64,000 nt of DNA from positions 262,899,599 through 262,963,598 of the forward strand of contig NW_023276807.1 of the NCBI RefSeq assembly GCF_003668045.3. The letters run 5' to 3'. The position numbers and the translations under genes are program-made. This document shows positions 24,851 to 35,772 of the stretch, in pieces. Positions within the stretch are counted from its first letter, which is position 1; every line of letters begins with the position of its first letter. The notes below the pieces were generated by a model, which searched no databases, was not told where the DNA came from, and saw only the letters and a list, made by a program, of their open reading frames with translations. Origin of the DNA: Cricetulus griseus (lineage: Eukaryota > Chordata > Mammalia > Rodentia > Cricetidae).

Positions 24851-24989
24851 TAATACCCTTTAAAATACTCATATTCCCTCAACCCACAGGACAGCATATT
24901 CCTGTGAGTAAAAAAAGAGATAGACTCATCACATGGACTATTTTGTCATTCAGAAATGAAACACTGAATTGCTTCTAATGAGATACAAT

Positions 24990-25435
24990 GTAATTGTATT
25001 ACACCTACTCAGTGAAGTCTCAATATAATATGAAAGTAGAAACAGTACCAGTATAGAGATGTTGAATAAAATAGCAATGATTTCTACACATTTACACAAA
25101 GATTAAATTTAGGAAAGTCAGAAATGTGTTTGCATTCTGGATAGCTCATGAGTTACTGAATGATGGAGATTTTAATTTCAATTTAATCATCATTTCAAAT
25201 ATGCCCAGTGCTCTATGTGACTGGCATAGTAGTTTATTCTTCATCTAAATGTTCACTCAAACTACACACCTTCATGAATCTTTAAAAATATCAAGTTCTA
25301 AATGACAGTTCCCACTGGAAATTCAGCACAATAGTATATGATGTCTTTTGTTCTGATCATCTATTTCTTCTTCTCCAACATATAAAAGGTACTCCATGTT
25401 TTCCTTGTCTACCTCAAATAACAAATGACAATTTT
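24990..25435. other. Unassigned A+T-rich DNA
   Basis: No recognised feature. Confidence 0.4.
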
Positions 25436-25760
25436 TATATTTCATTTTTTGGGGAAGAAAATGTTTCTTTTAGTTCAGAATTACATTTGCCCGTCCATTT
25501 CTGAGAGGAAGTCACACTAGGGGCAGCTTGGGACTGCTGGTCACATCACACCCACCTTACATAATAGAAAGGAATGCGTCTCTACTGTTTTCCTGCTTGT
25601 CTGTGCTCATCTAAGTTGCTCTACTCTCATGCAGGATGCCCTTCCACATACACCTCTAGGGATTGCTGATGCCCCCACACTGAACTGGATCTTTGAACAT
25701 TAATGAAGTTAATTAACATGACCTCTCAGAGTTATGCCTTCAGGTCAAGACTATGTAGAC
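25436..25760 (-). mobile_element. Reverse-strand copy of the old dispersed repeat (tentative)
   Basis: Reverse-complemented, it reads 'gtgatgtgaccagcagtccc' followed by a decayed 'ctgaactaaaagaaacattt' end, in the same order as the copies at 17295 and 18295. Confidence 0.4.
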
Positions 25761-26420
25761 AACACCTTACTGAAACTCTGTTCCTAGATGATTCTAGTCG
25801 GTATCAGTTAAAAATTAAAGATAATCATTACATTGACTTACTTATTCCTATTGGCTTTCTGAAGGAAAAGGGAAGACTTAGCCCAACAAATCATGGAAAG
25901 TTTTGTCAAATTTTGGAGGTAGTATGAAGTAGTATATAATCTATAATGCCCCCCAATTATTTATAGTTATACCCTGAGGCCTCATTCCTTTTTTAGTTAA
26001 TGAATTGGTTAATTTTTTGTATTTTTCAATAACTTAAATATTTTAAATTGAAATATTTTAACTCCCTGTTCTCAGAACTCAACAAATCACTCAGAAGATG
26101 AGGTAGAAAGAGTATAAGAGCCACAGGGGGATAGGAAAACACCAGAAGAATGAGGCCCTATAAACCATCATGATCAAAGCTCATGAACTCACAGAGACTG
26201 AAGCAGCATGCACAGGGTCTGCACAAGTCTACACTGGGTCCTCTGCACTTCTGTCTTCCACTTTGAAGTATTATGGAACTCTGACTTTGAGAACATTTAG
26301 TTCCCTGACCTTGGTGTCATTTATTATGTTCTTTACCTTCTCTTGCTTCATCTCATCCAACTTTGATGTGATAGTTTTTGTTTTATTTTATTTCATTGTA
26401 AATTTTTCCATTTAAAAATT
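25761..26420. other. Unassigned DNA
   Basis: No recognised repeat. The 81-codon frame at 26170-26415 has no domain. Confidence 0.4.
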
Positions 26421-26460
26421 AATGAATGGATGAATGAATGAATGAATGAATGAATGAATA
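26421..26460. repeat. (AATG)n microsatellite
   Basis: Nine AATG-type units with one AATGG variant. Confidence 0.93.
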
Positions 26461-26633
26461 CATAGCCAGTAGATTAAGGTTAACAGCTCTGCTATCATTT
26501 GTTATGTATACCTCTTGTGAGAGAGAAAGTATGCTTTCTCCAATAGAATGACACTGTATATCAACCACTCCTGGAGAGGTCTTATGTTAAGGAGAATTTG
26601 GCCAACAAATAATGGGATTGTCAGTGTGTATGT

Positions 26634-26638
<5 letters not shown>

Positions 26639-26694
<56 letters not shown>
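26639..26694. repeat. (GT)n microsatellite
   Basis: About 26 GT units. The 65-codon Cys-Val frame over it is an artefact. Confidence 0.97.
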
Positions 26695-26889
26695 TGATGT
26701 TTTATTGGTTTTCAGTTTGGTGGGGGCATTTCATTGTTATATTCTTTTGTAGTGTTGAACTTGGTTGTGTAGTATTTCAGGGGATTGTAGCTAAATTATG
26801 TTTCAATTTGTTTTTGTTTTTGAGAAATAATTTTTGATGGATAAGGAGGAAGAGAGGGTCTGCATAGATGTTAGGGAAGGGAAAATTAT

Positions 26890-28379
26890 GTTTTAATAAA
26901 TTTTATTTAAATTAGAAACTATCTTATTATGCATATCAATCCCAATTCTCCCTCCCATTCTCACATGTTCCTAACCAAACCCTCAAATCATCTCCCAGCC
27001 ACTTCCTAGGGAGGGTGAGGCCTTCCATGTATGTCTGTCTTACAGTAGTCATTGTTTCCTAGCTTCTCTGGAGGTGTGGATTATAGGATGGTAATCCTTT
27101 GCTTTATAATAGTCATATATGAGTGAGTACAACCATATTTGGCTTTCTGTGATTGGGTTACTTCACTTAGGATGGTTTCTTCTAGTTAAATCCCATTTGC
27201 CTGCAAATATCAAGAATCCATTGTTTCTTCAGCTGAGTCGTAGTCCATTTTGTAAATGTACCACATTTCCTGTCCCCATTCTTTGGTTGGGGGGATATCT
27301 AGGTTGCTTCCAGGTTCTAGCTATTACAAATATGCTGATAAGAACATAGTTGAACAGATGTCCTTGTAGTATGACTGTGCTTTTTTGGGGTATATGCATA
27401 AGAGTGGAATTGCTGGATCTTGATGTATACTGGTTCCCACTTTCCTGAGAAACTGTCATGTTGATTCCCGAAGTGGCTGTAAAAGTTTGAACTCTCACCA
27501 GCAATAGAGATTCTCATCATTCCCCTTTCTCCACATTCTCTCCAGCATAAACTGTCATTGGTGTTTTTGATTTTAGCCATTCTGACAGGTTTAAGATGAT
27601 ATCTCAGAGCTGTTTTCATTTGCATTTCCCTGATGACTAAGGATGTTGGGCAAATTCTTAAGTGTCTTTCAGCAATTATAGTTTCTACTAAAAATTCTCT
27701 ATTTAGTTCTGCAACCCACTTTTTAATTGTATTATTTGGTGTTTTGGTGACTAGCTTCTTGAATTCTTTTTATATTTTGTAAATCAGCCCTCTGTTGGAT
27801 GTGGAGTTCGTTAAGATCTTTTTCCATTCTGTGGGCTGCCAATTTGTCTTGTTGACTGTGTCAATTTCCTTACAGAAGCTTCTCAGTTTCAGGAGGTCCC
27901 ATTTATTAATTGTCAGTCTCAGTGTCTGTGCTACTGGCATTATGATCAGGGAGTATTCTCTGACAATTTGCTCAAAGGTACCTCCCATTTTCTTCTAAGC
28001 GGTTCAATGTGGCTAGATATATGTTGAGGTCTTTGATCCATTTGGAATTAAGGTTTGTACAAGGTAATAAATATGGATGTATCTACAATCTTTTAAATGT
28101 CCACATCTAGTTATGCCAGCAACATTTGTTGAAGAGGGTTTCTTATTTCTCTTATTCAATTTAAGGTTCTTTGTCAAAGAACTGGTGTTTGTAGGTGTGT
28201 TTGTTAACATCAGGGTGTTCAATTTGATTCCATTGATCTTCCTGTTTGTTTTTGTGTAAATACCAAGCTAATTTCTTTTCCATAGTTCTATTGTACAGCT
28301 TGAATTCAGGGATGGTAGTCCCTCCTGAAGTTCCTTTATTATACAGGATTGTTTTGGCTATCCTTGGTTTTTCCATATA
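26890..28379 (-). mobile_element. Reverse-strand L1: ORF2 C-terminal third and shortened 3' UTR (outer element, 3' part)
   Basis: Read on the reverse strand, ORF2 begins around 28379 at the 'tatggaaaaaccaaggatag' segment and runs to the ORF2 end near 27100. A 3' UTR of only about 200 bp follows, ending in an A-rich tail at about 26890. Other copies here have about 1 kb of 3' UTR, so an internal deletion joins the start of the UTR to its end near 27030. Several frames (27229-27504, 27770-27988, 28161-28406) are collinear pieces of the same decayed ORF2. The matching 5' part of this L1 lies at 32514-34060, beyond a younger forward-strand L1. Confidence 0.9.
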
Positions 28380-28506
28380 ATACCAACACTCCTCAAATTG
28401 TTCCACACAATAGAGGCAGAGATGACACTGCCAAACTCTTTATATGAGGCTATAATTGCCTTGTTACCCAAGGCCCACAAAGACAAAGCTATGAAAGAGA
28501 AATATG

Positions 28507-28510
<4 letters not shown>

Positions 28511-28544
<34 letters not shown>
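28511..28544. repeat. (AT)n microsatellite inside L1 ORF2
   Basis: Seventeen AT units replacing an A-rich stretch of ORF2. The flanking ORF2 is collinear on both sides. Confidence 0.95.
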
Positions 28545-28549
<5 letters not shown>

Positions 28550-28765
28550 ATGAACATTTATGCAAAAATACTCAATAAAATAAAGGCAAACCAAATTCAA
28601 AAACATATCAGAAAAATCATCCACCATGATCAAGTAGGCTTCATCCCTAGGGTGCAGGATTGGTTTAACATACAAAAACCTATCAATGTAACCAACCATA
28701 TAAACAAACTGAAGAAGGAAAACCACATGATCATCTCACTAGATGATAAAAAAGCCTTTGACTAA
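28550..28765 (+). pseudogene. L1 ORF2 reverse transcriptase fragment
   Basis: A 71-codon open piece of the RT finger/palm region (HHDQVGFIPRVQDWFNIQKP ... MIISLDDKKAFD). The last segment contains the Asp of the first RT metal-binding motif. An in-frame stop directly follows 'KAFD'. It is part of the decayed forward L1. Confidence 0.85.
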
Positions 28766-29228
28766 ACCCATCAACCCTTCATGATAAAGTTCCTGGAGAG
28801 ATCAGGGATAACAGGAACATAGCTGAACATAATAAAAACAATATACAGTAAACCAACAGCCAAAATCAAACTAAATGGAGAGAAACTCAAAACAATTTCT
28901 CTAAAATCAGGAACAAGACAAGGCTGTCCATTCTCTCCATCTCTTCAATATTTTAGTTGAAGTTTTAGCTAGAGCAATAAGACAACAACACTATATCATG
29001 GCAAAACACATTGGGAAGGAAGAAATCAAACATTCATGGTTTGCAGATGATATGATAATTAACATAAATGACTCAAAAACTCTACCAGGGAGCTCCTACA
29101 GCTGACAAACACTTTCAGCAAAGTGGCAGGATATAAGATTAACTCAAAAAAAAAACAACTAGCCCTACTATATACAGTCAGATAAGAGGGCTGAGAAAGA
29201 AGTCAGAGAAACGTCACCCTTTACAATA

Positions 29229-29587
29229 GACACTGAAAGGTTCAGGCATTATGCTGGCCTGCCCCTGTTACCTGGTGGAATCCACTCAGGCAATACCCTG
29301 GTCAGCCCAAGGTTCCATGGGAAAGAAGTCTGTACGCAGGTGCAGAGGACCCCTTTAAAAGATAGGCCCCTGCCCTCTCTCTCTCTCTCTCCCCCTGTTC
29401 CTGCTCTCTGTCCCCTCTCTCTGTTTCCCCGCTCTGTCTCTCTATGGCGACCGGCCATGGCGGTCAGCCATTACCCTGTTCCTCTTCTTAGTCTCCCCAT
29501 TCTACCGGGCCTTATAATAAACTTATAATCTTATGTCTGTCTCAATATTTCTCTTTTCTTCTTTTTAAACAAAAGAATAACAGACAC
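29229..29587 (+). mobile_element. Solo LTR, family C, with perfect 5-bp TSD
   Basis: The LTR is 29234-29582 (349 bp), TGAAAGG...AATAACA, flanked by gacac at 29229-29233 and 29583-29587. The host L1 ORF2 is collinear across the insertion (compare 40132-40165). It carries a TATA-like 'cctttaaaagataggccc' at about 29352, a CT-rich stretch, a symmetric 'ggcgaccggccatggcggtc' at about 29445, and an AATAAA signal at about 29515. A 5-bp duplication suits class I or class III ERVs better than the 6 bp of family A. No relative occurs elsewhere in the window. Confidence 0.88.
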
Positions 29588-30300
29588 AAACAACATAAAA
29601 TATCTTGGGGTAAAACTAACCAAACAAGTGAAGGTCCTGTATAGCAAGAATGTTGAGTCTTTAAAGAAATAAATTAAGGAGATTATAGAAAATGGAAAGG
29701 TCTCCTATGCTCTTGGATAGGTAAAATCAACACAGTAAAAATGGCAATCTTGCCAAAAGTAATCTATAAATTCATCACAGACCTTGAAAGAACAATACTC
29801 AACTTTATATGGAGAATCAAAAGACCAAGAATAGCCACAACAACCCTGTACAATAAAGGAATTTCTGGAGGCATCACCATCCCTGACTTCATGCTCTATT
29901 ATAGAGCTATAGTCGTGAAAACAGCTTGGTATTGACCCAAAAATAGACAGGTAGACCAATGGAATAGAGTTGAAAATGCAGATATATTAACCCCCACACA
30001 TATGAACACCTGTTTTATTTTTTTCAAAGAAGCTATAGATATACTATGGAATAAAGAAAGCATCTTCAACACATGGTGCTGGAATAACTGGATGCTGACC
30101 TGTAGAAGATTGCAGATAAATCCATGTCTATCACCATGCATGAAAGTTAAGTCCAAATGGATGAAAGACCTCAACATAAATCCAGCCACACTGAACCTCT
30201 TAGAAGAGAAAGTCGGAAGTAATATTAAATGAATAGGTACAGGAGACAGCTTCCTGAACATCACATCTGTAGTACAGACATTGAGATCAACAATTAATAA

Positions 30301-30522
30301 ATGGGATCTATTGAAACTAGAAACTTCTGTAAGGCAGAGGACACAGTCAGCAAGACAAAATGGCAGCCCAAAAAATGGGAAAAGATATTCACCAACCCCC
30401 TATCTGACAGAAGGCTGATCTCCAAAATTTACAAAGAACTCAAGAAGCTAGTTTCCAAAACACCAAATAATACAATTAAAAAGTGGGGTGCAGAACTAAA
30501 TAGAGAATTCTCAATACAGTAA
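30301..30522 (+). pseudogene. L1 ORF2 C-terminal fragment
   Basis: A 73-codon open stretch (KAEDTVSKTKWQ ... KIYKELKKLVSKTPNN) typical of the region upstream of the ORF2 Cys-rich end. It is an isolated frame in a decayed element. Confidence 0.8.
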
Positions 30523-31059
30523 TCTAAAATGGACGAAAGACACATAAGAAAGTGCTCAACATACTTATGATTATGGAAATGCAAATCAAAACAACTCTGA
30601 GATACCATCTTACTGTCTTCCATAATGGCTAAAATCAAAAACACCAATGATAGGACTCTCACTGTTGGTGAGAGTGCCAACACCTACAGCCACTTTGGAA
30701 ATCTGTATGGTGATTTCTTGGGAAAATGGGAATGAGTCTACCACAAGGTCCAGGAATTCCACACTCGGGCATATACCCAAAAGAAGCACATACATACAAC
30801 AAGGACTTCTGTTCAACCATGTTCACAGCAGCATAATTTGTAATAGCCAGAACATGGAAGCAACCTAGATGATCCTCAATTGAAGAATGGATAGAGAAAA
30901 TATGGTACATTTACACAATGGGATAATACTCAGTAGAAAAAAATGAGATATTGAAATTTGCAGACAATTGGGTAGATCTAGAAGAAACCATTCTGAGAAA
31001 GGTAACCCAGTCACAAAAAGACAAACAAGGTATCCACTCACTTATTTGTGGATTTTAAA

Positions 31060-32513
31060 CAAATGCTTTAGAGCAAAGATTTACCAGGTTACAATCCACA
31101 CCACCTGAGAAGCTAGGAAATAAGGAGAACTCTAAGAGAGACATACTTGGTCCCCAGGAGAAGGGTAAGGGGTAAGATCTCCTGAGCAACTTTGGAACAT
31201 GGGGGGAGGGGAGAGTTTGTTAGGAGAATGAGAAGGGGAGGAGAAGAGGGATGAGGAAGAAATAAGGGAGCAGGAAGTTTGTGTAGGGGGAAGAATAAAG
31301 GAGAGTAAACTAAGAGATACCATCAAAGAGGGAGCCATTATAGGTTTAAAGAAAATCAGGCACTAGGGAAATGTCCAGATATCTACAAGGATGACACCAA
31401 CTAACCATATAAGCAACAGTGGAGAGGCTACCTTAAATGCCCTCCCCTGATAATGAGATTGATGACTAACTTATATACCATCTTGGAGCCTTCATCCATC
31501 AGCTGATAGAAGTAGAAGCAGATACCCACAGCTAAACACTGAACTGAACTGGAATCCAGTTGCAGAAAAGGAGTGATCAACAAAGAGGTAAAGACCAGGC
31601 TGGTGAAACCCACAGAAACAGCTGACCCGAATAAGGGGGAGCTCTTGATTTCCAGACTGATCACTGGGAAACCATCATGGAACTGATCCAGACTCCATGA
31701 GTGTGGGAATTATTGAAGAGGCCTGGGAAATATATGGGGACTCTTGTAGTAGATCAGTACTTATCAATAACATCGGAATGGACTTCAACAGCCCATTACA
31801 CATAGAGGGAGCCCCCTCAGCCTAGACACATGGGAGAGGGCCTAGGCCCTATTCCAAAGGATATGACAGACTCTGAAGACCCTCCATGGATGGCCACACC
31901 CTTCTTGGGGTGTTATGATAAATCTTTCCGCCAAAAGCCACCTGAGCCCCACAGGCAAGTGTATGCTTTATGCCAGCCGCCTGCCTGAGTTAGGCCCAAA
32001 TAAATACACAGAAACTTGTATTAGGTACAATGCTGCTTGGCCAATGACTAGGATTCTCATCTGTTAGCTCAGTCTCAATTATCATACATCTATATATTTT
32101 ATAAGATTTATCTTATTGGACACCTTATTGGCGTCCCTCCTTGCCAGTGGCTCACATCTTGCTGCTGGAGGAGGCGAACGGGAAAAAAGGGACCCTTCCT
32201 GTTTCTCCGCTTAAATATGAGTCTCCTTGCTATGTCACTTCCTGCCTGGATCAGCAATTCTCTACTACATTTCCCAGAATCCTCTTTGACTCCTAGTTCC
32301 CTCTAACTTGCTGTCTCATTGGCCAAACAGTATTTTATTTAACAATCAATAAGATAAACATACACAGTAGCACATTCCCCATCACTGGGGAGCAGAAATC
32401 ATATGAGATATGTAGGGTGTGTGGGGGGTACAGGGGAGAAAGGGAGGGAGAGAGAACTGGGATTGACATGTAAAACAATCTTGTTTCTAATTCAAATAAA
32501 AAGATGGAGAAAA
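31060..32513 (+). other. L1 3' UTR, type 1, interrupted by LTR
   Basis: Purine-rich, with the diagnostic 'gaccaggctggtgaaaccca' and 'gggggagctcttgatttcc'. The same type occurs at 35790-36650 and 62482-62940. It differs over this part from the type 2 3' UTRs at 41676-42642 and 44351-45310. Confidence 0.8.
31905..32390 (-). mobile_element. Solo LTR, family A copy 3, in an L1 3' UTR
   Basis: The LTR is 31911-32384 (474 bp). On the reverse strand it reads TGATGGGGAATG...ATCATAACA. It is flanked by ttgggg (31905-31910) and ctgggg (32385-32390), a 6-bp TSD with one mismatch. L1 3' UTR continues on both sides; the uninterrupted site can be seen at about 62790-62810. It is the best preserved of the three copies and keeps the TATA-like block (about 32091-32110 reversed). 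Confidence 0.92.
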
Positions 32514-34060
32514 ATTGCTTATCTGTTCTTGTTTTAATTTTGCTAAATGATATCTATCCAGAAAAATGTCCTTTTCCTTCAAATTTTTCAATTTTATGGA
32601 GTACAGGTTTTCAAAGTATGTACTGATCATTCTCTGGTTTTCCTCAGTGTCTTTTGTTAAGTTTCCCTTTCATTTCTGATTTTCTTAATATGCATGTTCT
32701 CTCTATACATTTTGGTTAGGTTGAATAATGGTTTGTCTATCATGTTGATTTTCTCAAAGAACCAACTCTTTGTTTCATTTATTATTTGTATTGTTTTCTT
32801 TGTTTCTATGTTATTGATTTCACCTCTCCATTTGATTAATTCCTGGAATCTACTCCTTCTGGGTTAGTTTGCTTCTTTTTTGTTTTAGAGTTTTCACGTT
32901 TTCTGTTTATTCTCTAGTGTGGCTATACTTCAGTTTCTTCATGTGGGCAATTTGTGCTGTGAACTTTCCTCTTAGCACTGCTTTCAGAGTGTCCCTTAGT
33001 TTTGGGTATGTTGTGCTTTCATTTTCAATGAATTCTAGGAAGAATTTGATTTCTTTCTTCATATCTTTCTTTGCCCAGGAGTGATGCAGTTGAGCATTGT
33101 TCAATCCATGAGTTTCTAAAGTTTCTGCAATTGTGTGGTTTCTGAATTCTAATTTTAAGCTATGGTGGTCTGATGAGTTATAGGGGATATATCAATTTTT
33201 TTATCTGTTGAGGTTTACTTTTTTGCTGAATATGTGTTCGATATTAGAGAAGGTTCCATGTGGTGCTGAGAAGAACATATATGCTTTTGTGTTTGGATGG
33301 GATGTTTATAGATGTCTGTTTATCACAATTGGGTCATAACCTCTCTTGTTCCTTTAGTTCTTCATTAAATTTCTGTGCGGTAGTCCTGTCCAGTGGTCAC
33401 AGTGGGGTATTGAAGTTTCCCATTGTATGTTTGTGGTTATTAGTGTATGATTTGAGGTTTGGTCATACTTCTTTTATGAATGTGGGTGCTTTAGAATTTG
33501 GTGCTTAGATGTTTTGATCTGAGCTTTCATCCGGATGGATCTTTCCTGTGATGCATATGAAATGACTTCCTTCATCTCTTTTGAGTAATTTTAGTTTGAA
33601 GTCTAATTTGTAAGATGTTAGTATAGCTATACCATTTTGCTTCTTGGGACCATTTGATGGGAAAATGTTTTCCTAACCCTTGACTCTCAAGTAATGTCTG
33701 TCTTTGAAGTTGATGTGTTTCTTGTATGCAGCAGAAGGATGGATTCTGTCTTTGTATCCATTCTGTTAGCCTGTGTCTTTTTATTTATTTTATTTTTATT
33801 TTTTTGAGATAGGGTTTCTCTGTGGCTTTGGAGGCTATCCTGTAAATAGGTCTTGTAGATCAGCTGTTCTTGAACTCACAGAGATCTGCCTGCCTCTTCC
33901 TCCAGACTGCTGAGATTAAAGTTGTGGGCGACCACTGCCTGGCTAGCCTTTGTCTTTTTATAGGTGAGTTAAGACCATTGATATTGAGGGATATTAGTGA
34001 CCATTGACTGTTGGTTCTTATTTGTTTTGGATTTGTTTTTGCTCATTGTATTGTGCTTAA
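32514..34060 (-). mobile_element. Reverse-strand L1: ORF2 N-terminal (endonuclease) part (outer element, 5' part)
   Basis: On the reverse strand the fragment starts at about 34060, just at the beginning of ORF2. Near 33975-34010 it translates to SLNINGLNSP, the N-terminal endonuclease motif with its metal/active-site Asn. It runs leftward through the endonuclease and linker to the segment equivalent to 39205 in the L1 at 39011-42642. A B1 (33785-33943) interrupts it. Together with 26890-28379 it forms one reverse-strand element lacking about 1.2 kb of RT region. Confidence 0.88.
33767..33961 (-). mobile_element. B1 SINE with 18-bp TSD, inside L1
   Basis: The reverse-strand element (33785-33943) has a T-rich tail on the left and the cricetid-type 'gtggctttggaggctatcct' segment. 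TSDs are tagcctgtgtctttttat (33767-33784) and tagcctttgtctttttat (33944-33961), 17 of 18 identical. The duplicated bases are themselves L1 ORF2 sequence, so the B1 postdates the outer L1. Confidence 0.93.
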
Positions 34061-34088
34061 GAATCAATTTTTTATTAAAATGTAAAAT

Positions 34089-34330
34089 ACTAGGACTGAA
34101 GTGATACCTCACAATTTACAAGTACTGGCTGTTATTATAGGGGATAAAATTTCACTTCCCAGAACCCACAAGGTAGCTTACAGCCACCTGTAATGCCAGT
34201 TTGAAGGAATCCAGCACTCAAATCAAATAGTGCACTAAGAACATAATGCATAAACTTACTTGAGAGCAAAACACTTATATATCTAAAATGAAAATAAACT
34301 GAAATACATGAAACGTAACTACGTACTGAG
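34089..34330 (+). mobile_element. Diverged B2-type SINE
   Basis: The head 'aggactgaagtgatacctca' is followed by 'agtactggctgttattatag', 'ccagaacccacaaggtagct' and 'cagccacctgtaatgccagt'. This is the order of B2. The tail is A-rich and decayed. Confidence 0.65.
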
Positions 34331-35020
34331 CTTTAAGGGACAGTATAGTCAGTTGCTAAAAGTCACATGTTGATTTCTGCCTTTTGACGGAAGAATAAAC
34401 ACATCTATTAAGTTAAATAAGCACATTGCATTTCACAGGAACTTTCAATTCCATTTTGTCCTAACTTGTAAGAATTTATGTGATGAAAACGCTAAAAGCT
34501 GCAGACCTGGATCTTGAAGCTTGGCACTGAAAGTATAAATGAGTAATCTTTCCTGCTCTTAGAGTGAAGGACTAACTTCAAAATAACATTCAGGTCTCTG
34601 TGTGCATCTCTTGATATGTACAAACACTCAACAATTAAATGATGTGATGGAATCCACCAACAGGGACTCTTAAATGTTATTCTTCCAAAATAAGATGTCC
34701 TTACATTTGGCATCTTAATGACGTCTACAAAGAGTGTCATTCATGAATATTTGATGCTAAGTAAAAATATTAGATTCCTGAATTTCTTCTGCCTTTTTAG
34801 TGTGTCATGCTCAGCAACTAAAATGCTGTGTTTATAGTCCATGATGTATGTGTCTCAATGTCCTCCTGTTTTGGATGCTAATATTTTTAGAGTGTGAGGT
34901 AAAGAACTTTCATTGTAGTCCTTAATCTTTTATTCTTCAAAATGTTCATTATTCAGTAAATTATCAGTTTCTATGCTATAAAAATATTGCCCAAATTCAG
35001 TGCAATATACAGCAGTTTTT
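34331..35020. other. Unassigned A+T-rich DNA
   Basis: No recognised repeat. The 82-codon reverse frame at 34492-34740 has no domain. Confidence 0.4.
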
Positions 35021-35021
35021 T

Positions 35022-35337
35022 GTTGGATCTGGGGAAAATCTCAGGTGGCAAAGTGCTTGCTATACAAGCATGAAGACACAAGGTGAAGTAGAAATTTTCT
35101 GATGTAAAATTTTTTAGCCTGCTGGTATGTTCTTATAATCCTACTGCAAATTCCAGAAGGGGTAGAGTCAAGCTAGTCCCTGTGGGTCTCTGGACAACCA
35201 AAGGTGCATATTTGACAAATTCCCAGTCAGTGAGTGACCATGAACTCATTTGAATAAAGAAGTAGAACTTGCTGAGGGAGGAACATCCAATGTTGTTGTG
35301 GGTCTTGCACATGGGTACATATATGCATGCTTGTGCA

Positions 35338-35341
<4 letters not shown>
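35022..35341 (+). mobile_element. B3-type SINE (diverged)
   Basis: The tRNA-like head 'ggcaaagtgcttgctataca' is followed by 'gttcttataatcctactgca' and a long decayed body. It ends at 'acatgggtacatatatgcat' and runs into a (CA)n tract. Same layout as 10319-10652. Confidence 0.6.
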
Positions 35342-35392
<51 letters not shown>

Positions 35393-35402
35393 ACACACAC
35401 AC
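35341..35402. repeat. (CA)n microsatellite at a SINE tail
   Basis: About 30 CA units with one TA interruption. It produces spurious His-Thr and Cys-Val frames on both strands. Confidence 0.97.
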
Positions 35403-35772
35403 AATACAATATTCATTCTTTATATCACTTCCTTTATATCACTTTGACCACATTACCTGCCTCTTGGAACTAAAAGCAGGAAACTCATTTTGATTTAAAA
35501 TTGCAGAGGATTTTAATCAGTGATAAAAGGAGAATCATTGCAGAACAACCCATTTTACTTCTCGGTGGGCTTGGACACAGGGAAAGTGTCCAAGCTTTTC
35601 CTCCCTTTCCCCTTCCTCCTTCACTCCATTTAACCCAAGGGCAGATACCAGTCACATTTACTCACAGTCATTCAAAACATGCTCACTGTCCCTGTGCTGT
35701 ACCCCAGTAACCTACTTAATTCCAAATAGAGCCAAGGTGATAATGAAAACTATCACACATCCCAATTTCTAT
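35403..35772. other. Unassigned DNA
   Basis: No recognised feature between the (CA)n tract and the next L1 insertion. Confidence 0.4.

Larger units (their letters stand above)
28378..32513 (+). mobile_element. Forward L1, 5'-truncated within ORF2, with full 3' UTR; hosts two solo LTRs
   Basis: Starts in the reverse transcriptase region ('ctcaaattgttccacacaat'), passes the 'tttgcagatgatatgataat' RT catalytic segment (Phe-Ala-Asp-Asp) near 29040, and reaches the ORF2 stop around 31057. A 3' UTR of about 1 kb (LTR excluded) ends in 'ttctaattcaaataaaaaga' and an A-rich tail. Insertions within it are an (AT)n expansion (28511), a 349-bp LTR (29234-29582) and a 474-bp LTR (31911-32384). Stops and frameshifts are frequent, so nothing is translatable. 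Both edges abut reverse-strand L1 sequence. Confidence 0.9.

Noticed and set aside
28358..28726. 122-codon reverse frame with a membrane-like Tyr-Ile run
   Set aside because: It spans the junction of two opposite L1s and an (AT)n tract; the reading is antisense to ORF2.
29899..30264. 121-codon reverse frame
   Set aside because: Antisense shadow of L1 ORF2 on the forward strand.
26890..32513. Head-to-head L1s at 28378 as a twin-primed single insertion
   Set aside because: Each arm carries its own 3' UTR and A-rich end, which twin priming cannot give. Two insertions are required.
35133..35493. Several His-Thr or Cys-Val rich frames on both strands
   Set aside because: Translations of the (CA)n tract at 35341-35402.
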